Part shown: in pieces, positions 10,728-19,366 of the stretch
Layout of the letters: the number at the start of each line of letters is the position of its first letter
Position numbering within the stretch: the first letter of the stretch is position 1
NCBI GenBank assembly: GCA_023230505.1
Contig: JALNXF010000001.1
Location: forward strand, 310,001-374,000
Source: Candidatus Altimarinota bacterium
Lineage (GTDB): Bacteria; Patescibacteriota; Gracilibacteria; BD1-5; UBA2023
Reading direction: 5' to 3'
Length of the DNA stretch: 64,000 nt
Translations under genes and position numbers: made by a program
Notes under the pieces: generated by a model
The model's input: the letters and a program-made list of their open reading frames with translations, nothing else
What the model was told of the DNA's origin: nothing
The model's database searches: none

Positions 10728-10753
10728 AAAGACCGGATATTTCACCGGTCTTT
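10728..10753. terminator. Hairpin terminator after the 10752-11369 gene
   Basis: A nine-base-pair stem (AAAGACCGG with CCGGTCTTT, loop of eight) touches the TAA stop at 10752-10754. In the minus direction the stem is followed by TTGCTTTATT; in the plus direction by a run of T. It can serve the minus-strand membrane gene and block read-through the other way. Confidence 0.75.
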
Positions 10754-11369
10754 ATTTTTTAAATCCATTCGCGTAATGGGGTTTGATTTTTAACCCGATA
10801 ATGTACCAATGTATAACAATGAAAAATGAGCCAATGGTCATATATATAGGAAGAATCAAACTATCCATATTCCAGAGCTTTACGCCTGAAATTGCCAAAA
10901 TGGATCCAATCATGAAAAGTATCCACGCAGTTGGTCTATCTTGGTCTGGATTGTTATTTACGAACCGAATAGTCGGAACAAGCGCACAAATATCAGCCAA
11001 AATAGCAAAAAGCGTTGGGAGAATTCCAGGATTATTTTTTGTAAATAACCATGTTGCAATTGCAGAAGTTGCAATTAGAATTGCAGCTTTTTCCATTTTA
11101 CTAATTGGTTCAGTTGAACCTTTCCAAAAAGTAAGAATAAAAACTACTGTTGGATTAAATGCAAGAATAAAAGCAAACATTACTGTAATACTATCAGAAT
11201 TTGGATTTGCCCAAGTGGTAAACCACAATGTAATTCCAACCACTGACCATATTGCCCAAGTAACACGATTTGGAACAATAACTCCACGAATTATTCCCAA
11301 AATATAAGGAATAGCAGATCATACTGTTACAACTTGGGAAATTATCCCAAGTATTTGATACTTATCCAT
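10752..11369 (-). CDS. Polytopic membrane protein with internal duplication
   Basis: The start at 11369 follows a strong AAGGAGG site, giving 205 residues with about six or seven hydrophobic helices. Two segments resemble each other: PNRVTWAIWSVVGITLWF near residue 33 and DRPTAWILFMIGSILAI near residue 146. The pattern recalls PQ-loop/MtN3-like repeats, but no family is asserted. Only one glycine is a TGA codon (near residue 16); the rest use GGN, unlike native neighbours. With the Shine-Dalgarno site this suggests an acquired gene starting to adapt to the host code. A TTGACA-type promoter is visible upstream. Confidence 0.75.
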
Positions 11370-11453
11370 AACTTCCCTCCTTTTTTAGTTTTTAAGTATA
11401 TCTTATTTATATTACAGTTATTGGAATTGTAAGAATACATAGCAACTTTGATT

Positions 11454-11481
11454 ACTATATAAAACTATTGATTAATGTCAA
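11454..11481 (-). promoter_or_regulatory. Promoter for the 10752-11369 membrane gene
   Basis: The minus strand reads TTGACA (11481-11476), 16 bases, then TATAGT (11459-11454), a near-consensus sigma-70-type promoter about 85 bases before the start at 11369. It lies back to back with the plus-strand promoter at 11529, so 11370-11685 is a divergent control region. Confidence 0.65.
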
Positions 11482-11528
11482 ATTTATTTTGTAATATACA
11501 AAAGCTTATTTATTTTCAAAAAATAAAC

Positions 11529-11599
11529 TTGACATATTCTTATATTTGTATATAAATCAATTATTCCATTTCAAAACAAAATGGAATGTGCTCATTAAC
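11529..11599 (+). promoter_or_regulatory. Promoter and leader element for the SPFH-lipoprotein operon
   Basis: TTGACA (11529-11534), 16 bases, then TATAAA (11551-11556) form a clear promoter. The leader starts with an inverted repeat, ATTCCATT (11563-11570) and AATGGAAT (11580-11587). Two bases later comes GCTCATTAAC (11590-11599), 86 bases before the first gene. The same hairpin, two-base gap and decamer occur in the lemA leader. The rest of the stretch to the AGGAGG site near 11673 is AT-rich without another clear signal. Confidence 0.6.
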
Positions 11600-11685
11600 C
11601 TATTCTATAAACTAGAAGTTATTTTGTTTTTTTAGTGTTAAAACTAACGCTTTTATAGTAAAAAACCTAACTAGGAGGGTGTACT

Positions 11686-11997
11686 ATGATTTCTTTTATT
11701 CGGGCTATTCAGCCCCAACTTATGGGTCTTTTTTGGACTCTGTGTTTTGTATGGACTGTTGCACTGATTGTAAGAAAAAATTTACCCGAAGCATACAAGG
11801 AATTCAAAAAAGTGCCAGTGCGTGTTGCTTTAATCATGAGCGCTATCGCCACTGTATCAACTATTGTTTTCTTTGTTGACTTCGCAGTAATCAATGAGGT
11901 ACCTCGTGCAACCATTGATCGTTCTGCTGTCAAAACTGGCCAATCCAACTTTGAGAAAAAAATGGAGAAAGAGGCTAACAAGCCAAAATCCGAGTAA
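11686..11997 (+). CDS. Small two-helix membrane protein
   Basis: This protein has 103 residues, with hydrophobic helices at about residues 12-29 (LMGLFWTLCFVWTVALIV) and 47-68 (VALIMSAIATVSTIVFFVDF), and a charged lysine- and glutamate-rich tail. No family is recognised. A strong AGGAGGGTG ribosome site precedes the start. It is followed 45 bases later by the SPFH-domain lipoprotein gene, so the two are probably co-transcribed and may work together at the membrane. It has no TGA codon, ends in TAA and has higher G+C than native genes. Confidence 0.7.
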   Translation: MISFIRAIQPQLMGLFWTLCFVWTVALIVRKNLPEAYKEFKKVPVRVALIMSAIATVSTIVFFVDFAVINEVPRATIDRSAVKTGQSNFEKKMEKEANKPKSE

Positions 11998-12042
11998 AAT
12001 CAACCATAAAATCAATCTTATTTTAAGAGGAGTTTTGAAACT

Positions 12043-12951
12043 ATGAAAAAGTTTAATCGTATTACTCTTGTTTGTTTTGCTTTCTTGTCCATGGTATTCT
12101 TAACAGGCTGTACGGAAATCAGAAATATTCCACCGGGTTGGGTTGCTAAACTGCTTACGCCGACTGGCTGGGAGAAAGACATTCGTGAAGCTGGTCAGGT
12201 TGATATTGGTGATCTCGATAGCAGTAACCGTGGCAATACTCTTGTCCTTCTTGAGGCTACATCAGCAACCATGAAGGAGATTTTTGCTTCTGCAACTGAT
12301 CCGGCAAATGTTGATAAGCAGGATCATAGAATCATGCTTAAGAAAGGTACGCCTGTTACTGTCGATATCCGAACTCAGGTTGCAGTACCTACAGACCCGA
12401 GTCTTCGTAATGCTATATTTGCGATGATAACACCCAGGACTGATGCAAATAACTCAAGAGTAATGTTTATTACTCTTACGGATATTTATATGAAATATGC
12501 TACGATGACCATTCGTGGTAAAACCCGTGAGATTTTTGCTCAGTATGATGACTATGCTGATGTCATGAAAAACTATGCAAAGATTAACGGCGAGATTGCC
12601 AAAATGGTTGCAGATGTTTTCAAGAATAACAATGTTCCTCTTGAACTCATCTCGGCTCAGATTTCTAATGTCAAGCCAGATGAAACGGTCTGGCAGGCCA
12701 ACAACAAAATGGCAGCTGCAGATGCAGAAGTAACTGCAATAGAGAAGGTTGGCAAAGCAATGCGGGAAAATCCTGGATACCTTCAGTTCAAGAAGTGGGA
12801 GACCATCGAAAAAGTTGCCGGACGTAACAATCTGACAATCATTGTCGGTGGTAAGGAAGATGTAGGATATACTCTTCCAATAAGCAATACTGCTGTCAAT
12901 AAGCCAGCACCCAATATTAAGCCGGCCGAAGAAAAGAACTCAGCTGAATAA
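12043..12951 (+). CDS. SPFH/Band 7-domain lipoprotein
   Basis: The 302-residue protein has a lipoprotein signal peptide ending in LTGC (cysteine near residue 23), followed directly by the SPFH opening motif IPPGWVAKLLTPTGW. The body shows the SPFH pattern: KGTPVTVDIRTQVAVPTDPS, a long central helix region with AKINGEIAKMVADVFKNNNV, and the closing segment PGYLQFKKWETIEK followed by NNLTIIVGG. SPFH proteins (prohibitin, stomatin, HflC) form membrane-associated ring assemblies. Attachment by a lipid anchor instead of a helix is a less usual form. It uses only GGN glycines, has a GAGGAG site, and belongs with the small membrane protein upstream. Confidence 0.82.
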   Translation: MKKFNRITLVCFAFLSMVFLTGCTEIRNIPPGWVAKLLTPTGWEKDIREAGQVDIGDLDSSNRGNTLVLLEATSATMKEIFASATDPANVDKQDHRIMLKKGTPVTVDIRTQVAVPTDPSLRNAIFAMITPRTDANNSRVMFITLTDIYMKYATMTIRGKTREIFAQYDDYADVMKNYAKINGEIAKMVADVFKNNNVPLELISAQISNVKPDETVWQANNKMAAADAEVTAIEKVGKAMRENPGYLQFKKWETIEKVAGRNNLTIIVGGKEDVGYTLPISNTAVNKPAPNIKPAEEKNSAE

Positions 12952-13012
12952 CAAAACAAAAACAAATATCTCGTATATGTACAACTCTCAGGAGGTGTGG
13001 ATAACAGAAAGC

Positions 13013-13041
13013 AAAAAAGGCTCCGAAAGGAGCCTTTTTTT
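13013..13041 (+). terminator. Rho-independent terminator after the SPFH operon
   Basis: AAAGGCTCC, a GAAA tetraloop and GGAGCCTTT form a strong stem, flanked by A on the left and seven T on the right. It lies 62 bases after the stop of the lipoprotein gene. Confidence 0.92.
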
Positions 13042-13108
13042 AAAAATAATTTTGTGTTATATATTTTATCAATAGAATAATTACAATTATTTTTTCAATC
13101 TAAATTTT

Positions 13109-13441
13109 ATGGATATCAAACAGGCTCAACAAAAAATTAAGGATTTACTCTGAGAAATGGAACATCCAAGGTTGGCTTCATTTATAGCCTTAACTGAAGA
13201 AGTATGAGAAGTGGCTGATGAGATTATGAAAAGCGAAATATATGAGGAAAAAAGTGATAATGAAGATATAAAAGCAGAAATCGCCGATGTTTTTGTCTGT
13301 GTTTTGGAACTAGCTAATGTCTATAACTTTGACCTTGGAGAAGAATTTGAGAAAAAAATTAGTAGTTTAGAACCTAGAGCTAAAGAGCGGAAAATTAGAT
13401 TAAAAGATTTAATGGCAAAGAAAAGAGAGAAATTGGATTAA
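13109..13441 (+). CDS. MazG-like nucleotide pyrophosphohydrolase
   Basis: The 110-residue protein matches small all-alpha NTP-PPases. SFIALTEEVGEVADEIMK carries the ExxE metal-binding pair, and the second pair is in IKAEIADVFVCVLELANVY (E and D). Such single-domain enzymes hydrolyse (d)NTPs to NMP and pyrophosphate and clean damaged nucleotides from the pool. The length fits one MazG domain. Two TGA glycine codons lie in the N-terminal part (LLGEME and EEVGEV). The gene stands alone after the foreign-looking group and converges with the glycosyltransferase, whose stop codon is four bases away. Confidence 0.87.
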
Positions 13442-13445
13442 AGAA

Positions 13446-14252
13446 TTATCTAGCATCCTTAAATGTTTTATTTATTGGTATTACTTCATTTGATGAAATT
13501 CTTTCGCTAATACTAAAAATTTTGTCTTTTATTTGCTTAATAACTTGACTACTATTTTTATATCTTCTTCATGATGTTATTGTAGTAATTTTTTTAGATT
13601 TATCACTTTTTACTTTGCTTACTTTTGATAATTTATCAAAAAGAAGAATATCTTCTCAATAATCACATCATGGTGTAAATCAGCCTACAGAAGATGCAAC
13701 ATCTTTTCTATATGATAAATTAGCTCACCCTCTACAAAGAGGTCCTTTTCAAATTAAATCCAAAAAAACATGATAACCAATAGCTCAAAATCTATATAAA
13801 TAGTAAAGAATACAAACATCCTCATATTTTATTCATCACGAAACTCATCATATATCATTATTAAAATAATGTTGATAATGAGAATCAATCCAAGTTGATG
13901 GTATTTTTGTATCTGCATCTGTTTGGAATATTATTTCTCATCTTGCCTCATTTAATCATGTGTTTCTTGCATAGGATATTCATTTCTTATTTTCATTTAT
14001 AACTTTTATTCAAGATTGCTCAAGAATCTCTTTTGTTCTATCTGTACTATTATTATTAACTGCAATAATTTCTATAGGTAAATTTGTCTGTATTTTTGTA
14101 AAAGAGTCTAGTGTTGGTAATAAATAATTTTCTTCATTATAAGCACAAAAAACTACACTTCAAATTGGATTTTCGTTTTGTATTTTTTTAATTTTACAAG
14201 AAATTCATGTACATTTATCTTGTAATACCTCATCTGAAATTTTATTTATCAT
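13446..14252 (-). CDS. Glycosyltransferase family 2
   Basis: The protein has 268 residues. The GT-A fold is recognisable: GSVVFCAYNEENYLLPTLDS at residue 31, EIIAVNNNSTDRTKEIL, then GISYARNTGLNEARGEI and the DxD metal site QTDADTKIPSTW. A GGVSGGIKYED segment and a later GGANLSYRKD with FTPGCDYGEDI give the acceptor-side residues, including the catalytic ED. It has no membrane segments. It probably transfers a sugar to a lipid- or protein-linked acceptor for the cell surface. About 20 glycines, many in these motifs, are TGA codons. Confidence 0.9.
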
Positions 14253-14450
14253 AATTAAAAATTTAATTTTATTTATTTATATCTAAAATAATTTAAAAGT
14301 CAAAAGAACATTTAATAAGTTTTTATATTTTCTAATAAACATTGATTTCCTACTAAAAAGCAGTATATTCAATTTAGCTTTTACATCTCACATTTCATTC
14401 CTTAGTGTACTTAGTTATAATCAGATCTATTTTTTTCTGTATATAAAATA

Positions 14451-14476
14451 AAAAAACTTTTAGAAAAAAGTTTTTT
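14451..14476 (-). terminator. Terminator downstream of tRNA-Lys
   Basis: AAAAAACTTTT and AAAAAGTTTTTT form an AT-rich hairpin just past the 3' end of the minus-strand tRNA gene. The rest of 14253-14450 is AT-rich and holds no recognisable gene. Confidence 0.6.
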
Positions 14477-14489
14477 AAAATATTTATTT

Positions 14490-14565
14490 TGGTGGACCGA
14501 GCGGGATTCGAACCCGCGACCATCGCCTTAAGAGGGCGCTGCTCTACCAACTGAGCTATCAATCC
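14490..14565 (-). tRNA. tRNA-Lys (anticodon CTT)
   Basis: A 76-nucleotide cloverleaf including an encoded CCA end. The acceptor stem pairs GGATTGA with TCGGTCC, with two G-T pairs. The D arm is GCTC/GAGC, the anticodon loop CTCTTAA carries CTT (plus-strand 14530-14532), and the T arm is GCGGG TTCGAAT CCCGC. The outermost anticodon-stem pair (position 27 with 43) is a G-A mismatch. This tRNA would read AAG codons. The CCA end is genomically encoded. Confidence 0.95.
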
Positions 14566-14683
14566 ATTGGTTAATTGGTTGTACTATTTTTTGTTGTAGT
14601 GAGGAGTTTATTTAATTTTTTTTAAAAATCAATTTTATATTAGAGGATTTTTTTATATAATAAATTTATTATCATTAATTCAT

Positions 14684-15544
14684 ATGTTTATGAATAAGAA
14701 AATTTATATTAGTTTATTGCTATTTATTGCGATAATTGCTGGTTATTTTTATTTTAAAACAAGCTTAAAATTTACATTTCTTAATCCTGTTTATATTGAT
14801 AAGGCGATGATTATAATCTCTGTAATTTTATCAACTTATATTTTTACAAAAATATTAGACATTTTTCTGAGAAAATTTTTACTTAAAACTTTTAATAATG
14901 CAAATTTCACAAAAAGAGTTTTTCCTGTTTTTCACAAAATATTAAATATACTAATTTGGGTAATTTGAATCCTTATTTGACTTGGGTTTTTAGGTTATAA
15001 TCCAATTGCAATAGTTACATGAGCTTGAGTTTGATGAGTTTTGATTGCTATTGCCTGAAAAGAAACTATTTCAAATTTTGTAGGAAGTATAATTTTGGTT
15101 TTTAATAAAAATTTTAAAATCTGAGATAAAATTAGGATTATTATGAAAAAAACTTATGAATGAACTGTTGAGGAAATTACACTAAGTTATACAAAACTCA
15201 AGGATTCATCAGGAAATATTATATATATTCCAAATAAAAATCTATTACTTGAGACTATTGAAAACCTTTCTCAAGCAAAATTTAATAAGATTGATATAAA
15301 CCTAAATTTATCCCTTTCTAATGATAAAATTAAAATAGATAATTTAATTGAAAAGCTTGAAAAAAATCTTAAAAAAAATAAATTAATTAATAATTATAAT
15401 ATAAATTTATCACTAGAAAATAATTTAATAAATCTAAGTATTGAGATATTTACTGATTTATGAAATAATTCAATAAAGAAAGATATAAGTTTTGATATTA
15501 AAAATGAAATTGAAAAACAGGATTTAATATTAGCCCAAAATTAA
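14684..15544 (+). CDS. MscS-family mechanosensitive ion channel
   Basis: This 286-residue protein has three membrane segments (about residues 6-22, 40-58 and 88-130). The third carries the MscS pore signature: GAGVGGVLIAIAGKETISNF, followed by VGSIILVFNKNFKIGDKIRI and a beta domain with YIPNKNLLLETIENLSQAKF. MscS channels open when membrane tension rises and release solutes during osmotic downshock. The pore helix glycines, which pack the channel, are mostly TGA codons. The C-terminal alpha/beta domain is present. The 3' end overlaps the end of the converging HtrA gene by 15 bases. Confidence 0.93.
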
Positions 15545-16711
15545 ATCAATATATTTTTCCTCATCTCATCTAAGAATTTTTAGTTTGATTTTATCACCTG
15601 GAAACTTATTTTTTATAATATTTTTGATTGTTATTCAGTTTCATAATTTTATGGAGTCTGCCTCTAAAATTATATCTCATCACATCAATCAAGCTTTATA
15701 TGCTGGTCAATCCTTCAATATACTTCCTGGCTCACTAGATATGTAATCTCATACCTCAGATTTTAAATTTAAGTTTTTTGCAATATTTTTATCTAGTGGG
15801 AAATACTTAATTCAAATATATGGTCTTACAATTTTTCAATATTTTTCTATTGATTTAATCATATAATCAACTTCCTTTTGTGACATTGGAATTGCAAAAC
15901 CAAGTCAATTAGCTCCGGCTGCTATTGCTGTATTTATTCAGATAACTTGACCGGATAAATTTACAAGAGGTCAACCGCTATTTCCTGGATTTATAGCTGC
16001 ATCAAGTTGGATTAGTCCAGATAATTGTTCTGAACTTCAACTCATTTGATCTCAAGCCTGAATTGTTCTACCAAGACCTGAAACCATTCAAAAAGTTGTT
16101 GTATTTTGGAATTCTGCTAGCGCATTTCAAATTGCAATTATAAAATCTCAAACTTCAATTGATTTTGTATCGTTAATAAGTGAAACTGGGTTATTTATTG
16201 TAATTTCTTTTCAGACTTTATAGGCTTTTAAAATAGCCAAATCATTGCTTGGATCTAGCGCTAATATTTTTCATTCAAATTCTTCATTTGAAGACGTAAT
16301 AATTGTATAACTTGCATTTGGGTCAGAAACTACATGCTTATTTGTGAGTACAAGTCAATTTTTAGTTACAAAAAAACCACTTCATCAACCAACTTTTTGT
16401 TTAACAGTTCAAGATGGTTGATAAAAAAATCAATAAGGATCTGATCTATATGTTTGAATATCCTTTGAAATTACAATATTTACAACAGAAGTATTTAGAT
16501 TTTTTACAATTTCTTTTACATTTCATTGTAAATCTGATAGGTTTACAATCTTTTTAGGTTCATTATTTTGTCAATTCATATTATTTACAATATCTACAGG
16601 AATATTACTATCTTTTGTGCTTAAATAATTAAAAACTAAAAAACTTCAAAAAATAGAAACTATAAACGAAAATAATACAGTTAATATAAAAAGATTTTTA
16701 TTAGTATTCAT
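15530..16711 (-). CDS. HtrA/DegP-type trypsin-like serine protease with PDZ domain
   Basis: The protein has 393 residues. An N-terminal membrane anchor (about residues 7-30) places the protease outside the membrane. The catalytic triad is visible: His in LVLTNKHVVS, Asp in DPSNDLAILK, and Ser in NPGNSGGPLV, with TGA coding the last glycine before Pro. One PDZ domain follows (residues 300-393; YIGIKYFPLDK and GPAYKAGLMGGDIILE). HtrA enzymes degrade or refold damaged exported proteins. It overlaps the MscS gene tail to tail by 15 bases. The YmdB-like gene lies 28 bases upstream on the same strand, so the two may form an operon. Confidence 0.94.
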
Positions 16712-16739
16712 AAAAAATAAGGTTAATTATAAATAAAAA

Positions 16740-17552
16740 TTATTCTTCAATAATTCTGATTTTCTCAATTAATTTACATTTCTTATTCTCAATCTCTACA
16801 TAAACTCAATTAAGGCAACCAAGTCACAAATCTTGTTCTGGTCTAGAGCCAAAAATATTTAGTCAAGAAATAAATCTAGGAAGTCTTGTCTCAAATGTTT
16901 GTCAAAGTGAGCTATGAAGAGGTCAAACCATTCAAATATCAGAAATCATTCAAGTTCAAGAACTTAAAATATGTTCATCATTTGTCTGAACATGCGTATG
17001 AGTTCCATAAACAAACGATACTCTAGAGCTTAAAAATTCTGACATTGCATAAATTTCAGCAGTTGTTTCTCTGTGATAATCAACAATTATTCAGTCAAAT
17101 TCAATTTTTTTAGCTTTAAAATCTTCTAGCATTTCATCTACTTTTATAAATGGATTACTTGATTGTGCTCCTATAAAAGCATTTCATAAAAGATTAATTA
17201 TTAATAACTTTTGTCAGTTTTTTTCAATTATTTTAAGTCATGACCCGGGAGCCTTATAAAATCTTGATTCATAAAAATTAGCTGGAACTAATTGAATAGA
17301 ATCTTCACTTTCTAGATATTCTTTAATTTCCTTTAAATGATTAAAAACATGATCTCCTGATGTGAGACAATCAAATCATAATTCCTTCATTTCAAGAATA
17401 TGTTTTAAATTTGGTCATTTACCGCTTGTCATGTTCTCACTATTCCCTATTATAAAATCTGGAGAATATTTTTCTTTTAGGCTTGGTAAATATTTCTTAA
17501 CAAGTCTCCTTCAATTTCTTCAATATATGTCTCAAAATATAAGTAATTTCAT
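16740..17552 (-). CDS. YmdB-family metallophosphoesterase (2',3'-cAMP phosphodiesterase)
   Basis: This 270-residue protein matches the TIGR00282/YmdB family. Metal ligands appear in the standard order: LLIFGDIYGRNG near the N-terminus, GNSENMTSG (the NxEN motif), TSGDHVF, a histidine in [10 protein letters not shown], and the GTHTHVQT motif followed by TGMISDIGMVGP. Members hydrolyse 2',3'-cyclic nucleotides and in Bacillus influence sporulation and biofilm formation. The length agrees with the family (about 260-270). It lies just upstream of the HtrA gene on the same strand. About 22 TGA glycines are needed to read it through. Confidence 0.92.
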
Positions 17553-17718
17553 AAATAAATCTTATTAAATAGTTAAATCTTATTTAATTATATAGCATTT
17601 TTTATATTTTCAATATTTTTATATATAAAATGTTTATTTGTAAAAATTTTGTAAAAATTTGCTTTTTTTAAAATTATGTTTATATTATGTGCGTTTTATT
17701 ATTTAAATATATAGAAAT

Positions 17719-17985
17719 ATGAGCTTAATGGTTGAAATGAATGAAAAAGAACAAGAACAACTACTACATCCACTACCTGAACACATTCGTGAACACAGTA
17801 AAACACTAAATATTCATTGATTAGTAAAAGAAATAGAAAATACTAAGGCACATATTGCCTGAATAGAAGAATGACACAAGGAATGAAGATTAGTAAAACG
17901 TCATGAGGTTTGAATTTGAAAAATTCATTTAGGTATTGTCTCAGAAGTTCATAAGGAAGTAGATTGAATAATTAGATGATTATAA
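17719..17985 (+). CDS. Hypothetical small helical protein, 88 residues
   Basis: A complete frame from ATG 17719 to TAA 17985. The protein is charged and probably helical (EKEQEQLLHPLPEHIREHSK, later EVHKEVDGIIRGL), rich in H, E, K and TGA-coded glycine, with no signal or membrane segment. No family is recognised. A strong terminator follows within six bases, which supports expression. A second in-frame ATG at 17728 is possible. Confidence 0.6.
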
Positions 17986-17990
17986 TTTTT

Positions 17991-18022
17991 AAAAAAACCA
18001 GTAATTAATTACTGGTTTTTTT
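17991..18022. terminator. Bidirectional terminator shared by the 17719 gene and the DedA gene
   Basis: A perfect palindrome, CCAGTAATTAATTACTGG, is flanked by seven A and seven T. It ends the plus-strand small gene. The last codons and stop of the converging minus-strand DedA gene lie inside the hairpin. Confidence 0.9.
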
Positions 18023-18637
18023 GTGTTTAAAAATTTTTGATAATTTCTTATGGTATCATAATTTATAAAACAAATAAACAACAGCAAATAATACTCAAAT
18101 AACTCATGCTAATTTGGTATATTTCTCAACAAGTGTAATTATATTTTCTCCAAAATAATATCAAAAAACAGTTAAAATTGCACACCATAGTCAAGCTCAA
18201 AGACTTGTAATTAACATAAATAATCAAAGTGGCATTTTAAATATTCAGGCTGGAATTGAAATAATATGACGAATTACTGGGATTAATCTCCCAAGAAATG
18301 TATAAAGTATATCATTTTCTAAAAATAATTTCTCAGCTTTGTGATAGTCTTTTTCTTTTAAGAGTATATATTTTCAATATTTTAATAAAAATGGTTTCCC
18401 TATTAATTGTCCAAGTATAAAATAATTAACAATTGCTCAAAGTAAACTACCAAAGGTTCCTGCTAAAATAACTAAAATAAAATTAAGTTTTCAGGTAAAA
18501 ACCAAGTATCAAGCAGGAATCATAACAACTTCTGATGGTACAGGAAAAATACTAGACTCTAAAGCCATCAAAAAAATAATTGACATATAATCAAGTCATC
18601 CTACAAAATCAAGAATTATTTTTATTAAATGTTCCAT
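18005..18637 (-). CDS. DedA-family membrane protein
   Basis: The 210-residue protein has about five hydrophobic segments and the SNARE-associated/DedA signature: ALESSIFPVPSEVVMIPAGY, GTFGSLLGAIVNYFILGQLI, and FLGRLIPVIRHIISIPAGIF with the conserved R-x3-P-x2-R. Family members translocate undecaprenyl phosphate or other lipids across the membrane. The gene starts 12 bases after the PAP2 phosphatase gene, so the two are probably one operon for lipid-carrier recycling. Its stop lies inside the terminator hairpin shared with the converging gene. Confidence 0.9.
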
Positions 18638-18649
18638 TGTTTATTCATT

Positions 18650-19252
18650 TTATAATTTAAAAAATTTAGCAAATTTAATTGGATATGGGATTAAATATTT
18701 TGTGAAAATATTTTTATTAGATAATTTAAAAATAACAAAACTTCAGATAAATCAAATAATAAGACCAACAAAAATATCACTTGGATAATGTATTCAGGCT
18801 ATAATTCTAGAAACTAGCATTAATGATAAAACTACAACTAAACTCATAATAATCCATTTTTTTCAACAAAAGAAAAATGAGGCTAAAATTGCAGCTCAAG
18901 CAAAAATTGCATGTCAACTTGGAAATGAGTTATCAGGAAGATGATCCACAAGTGGTCTAATTGCCGATACTGTTTCTGGTCTAGGTCTTAGAGGAAGTCA
19001 GAGATTTAAAATCACATAAATTAAAAAACTAAAAGCTATTGAATAAAAAAGCCATAAAGCCTTTTCCTTTGGCTTATCTTTTTTAAGATATACTCAAAAA
19101 AGCCATAATCAAACAAGTAATAATGCAACATAAAAAACTCAAAAATCAGCAAAAAATTTAACTAATTCTACTTGTAGAATTGAATCTGGATTTATAATTG
19201 ATCTAATAAAATTTAGTAATGAAACATCAACAGAGATTAATTTTTCTAGCAT
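18650..19252 (-). CDS. PAP2-family membrane phosphatase
   Basis: This protein has 200 residues with five or six membrane helices. All three acid phosphatase motifs are present: GLPLRPRPE (motif 1), NSFPSGHAIF (motif 2, PSGH) and SRIIAGIHYPSD (motif 3, SRxxxxxHxxxD). The length and topology fit undecaprenyl-diphosphate phosphatases of the BcrC type, which regenerate the lipid carrier for cell-wall and glycan synthesis; a phosphatidate or lipid A substrate is also possible. The downstream DedA gene supports a lipid-carrier role. A degenerate copy of the dispersed repeat lies just upstream. Confidence 0.92.
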
Positions 19253-19271
19253 AACGTATAAATAATAAATA

Positions 19272-19298
19272 AATCTCTCGACTTAGCTCGAGATGACA
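19272..19298. repeat. Partial copy of dispersed repeat
   Basis: AAATCTCTCGACTTAGCTCG followed by AGATGACA resembles the right arm of the repeat at 2843-2873, with a few changes. It sits in the 113-base gap upstream of the PAP2 gene. CTCGA and TCGAG inside it form a short inverted repeat. Confidence 0.6.
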
Positions 19299-19366
19299 AA
19301 AATATAACTTAAATTGAGTTTACAAAAATAAGAGAAAATATCAAATTTATTTATTTTAAATAAAAT

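Noticed and set aside
12985-13010. Orphan ribosome site CAGGAGGTG after the lipoprotein gene
   Set aside because: No reasonable start and no frame follows before the terminator; perhaps a remnant of a lost third gene, but not supportable.
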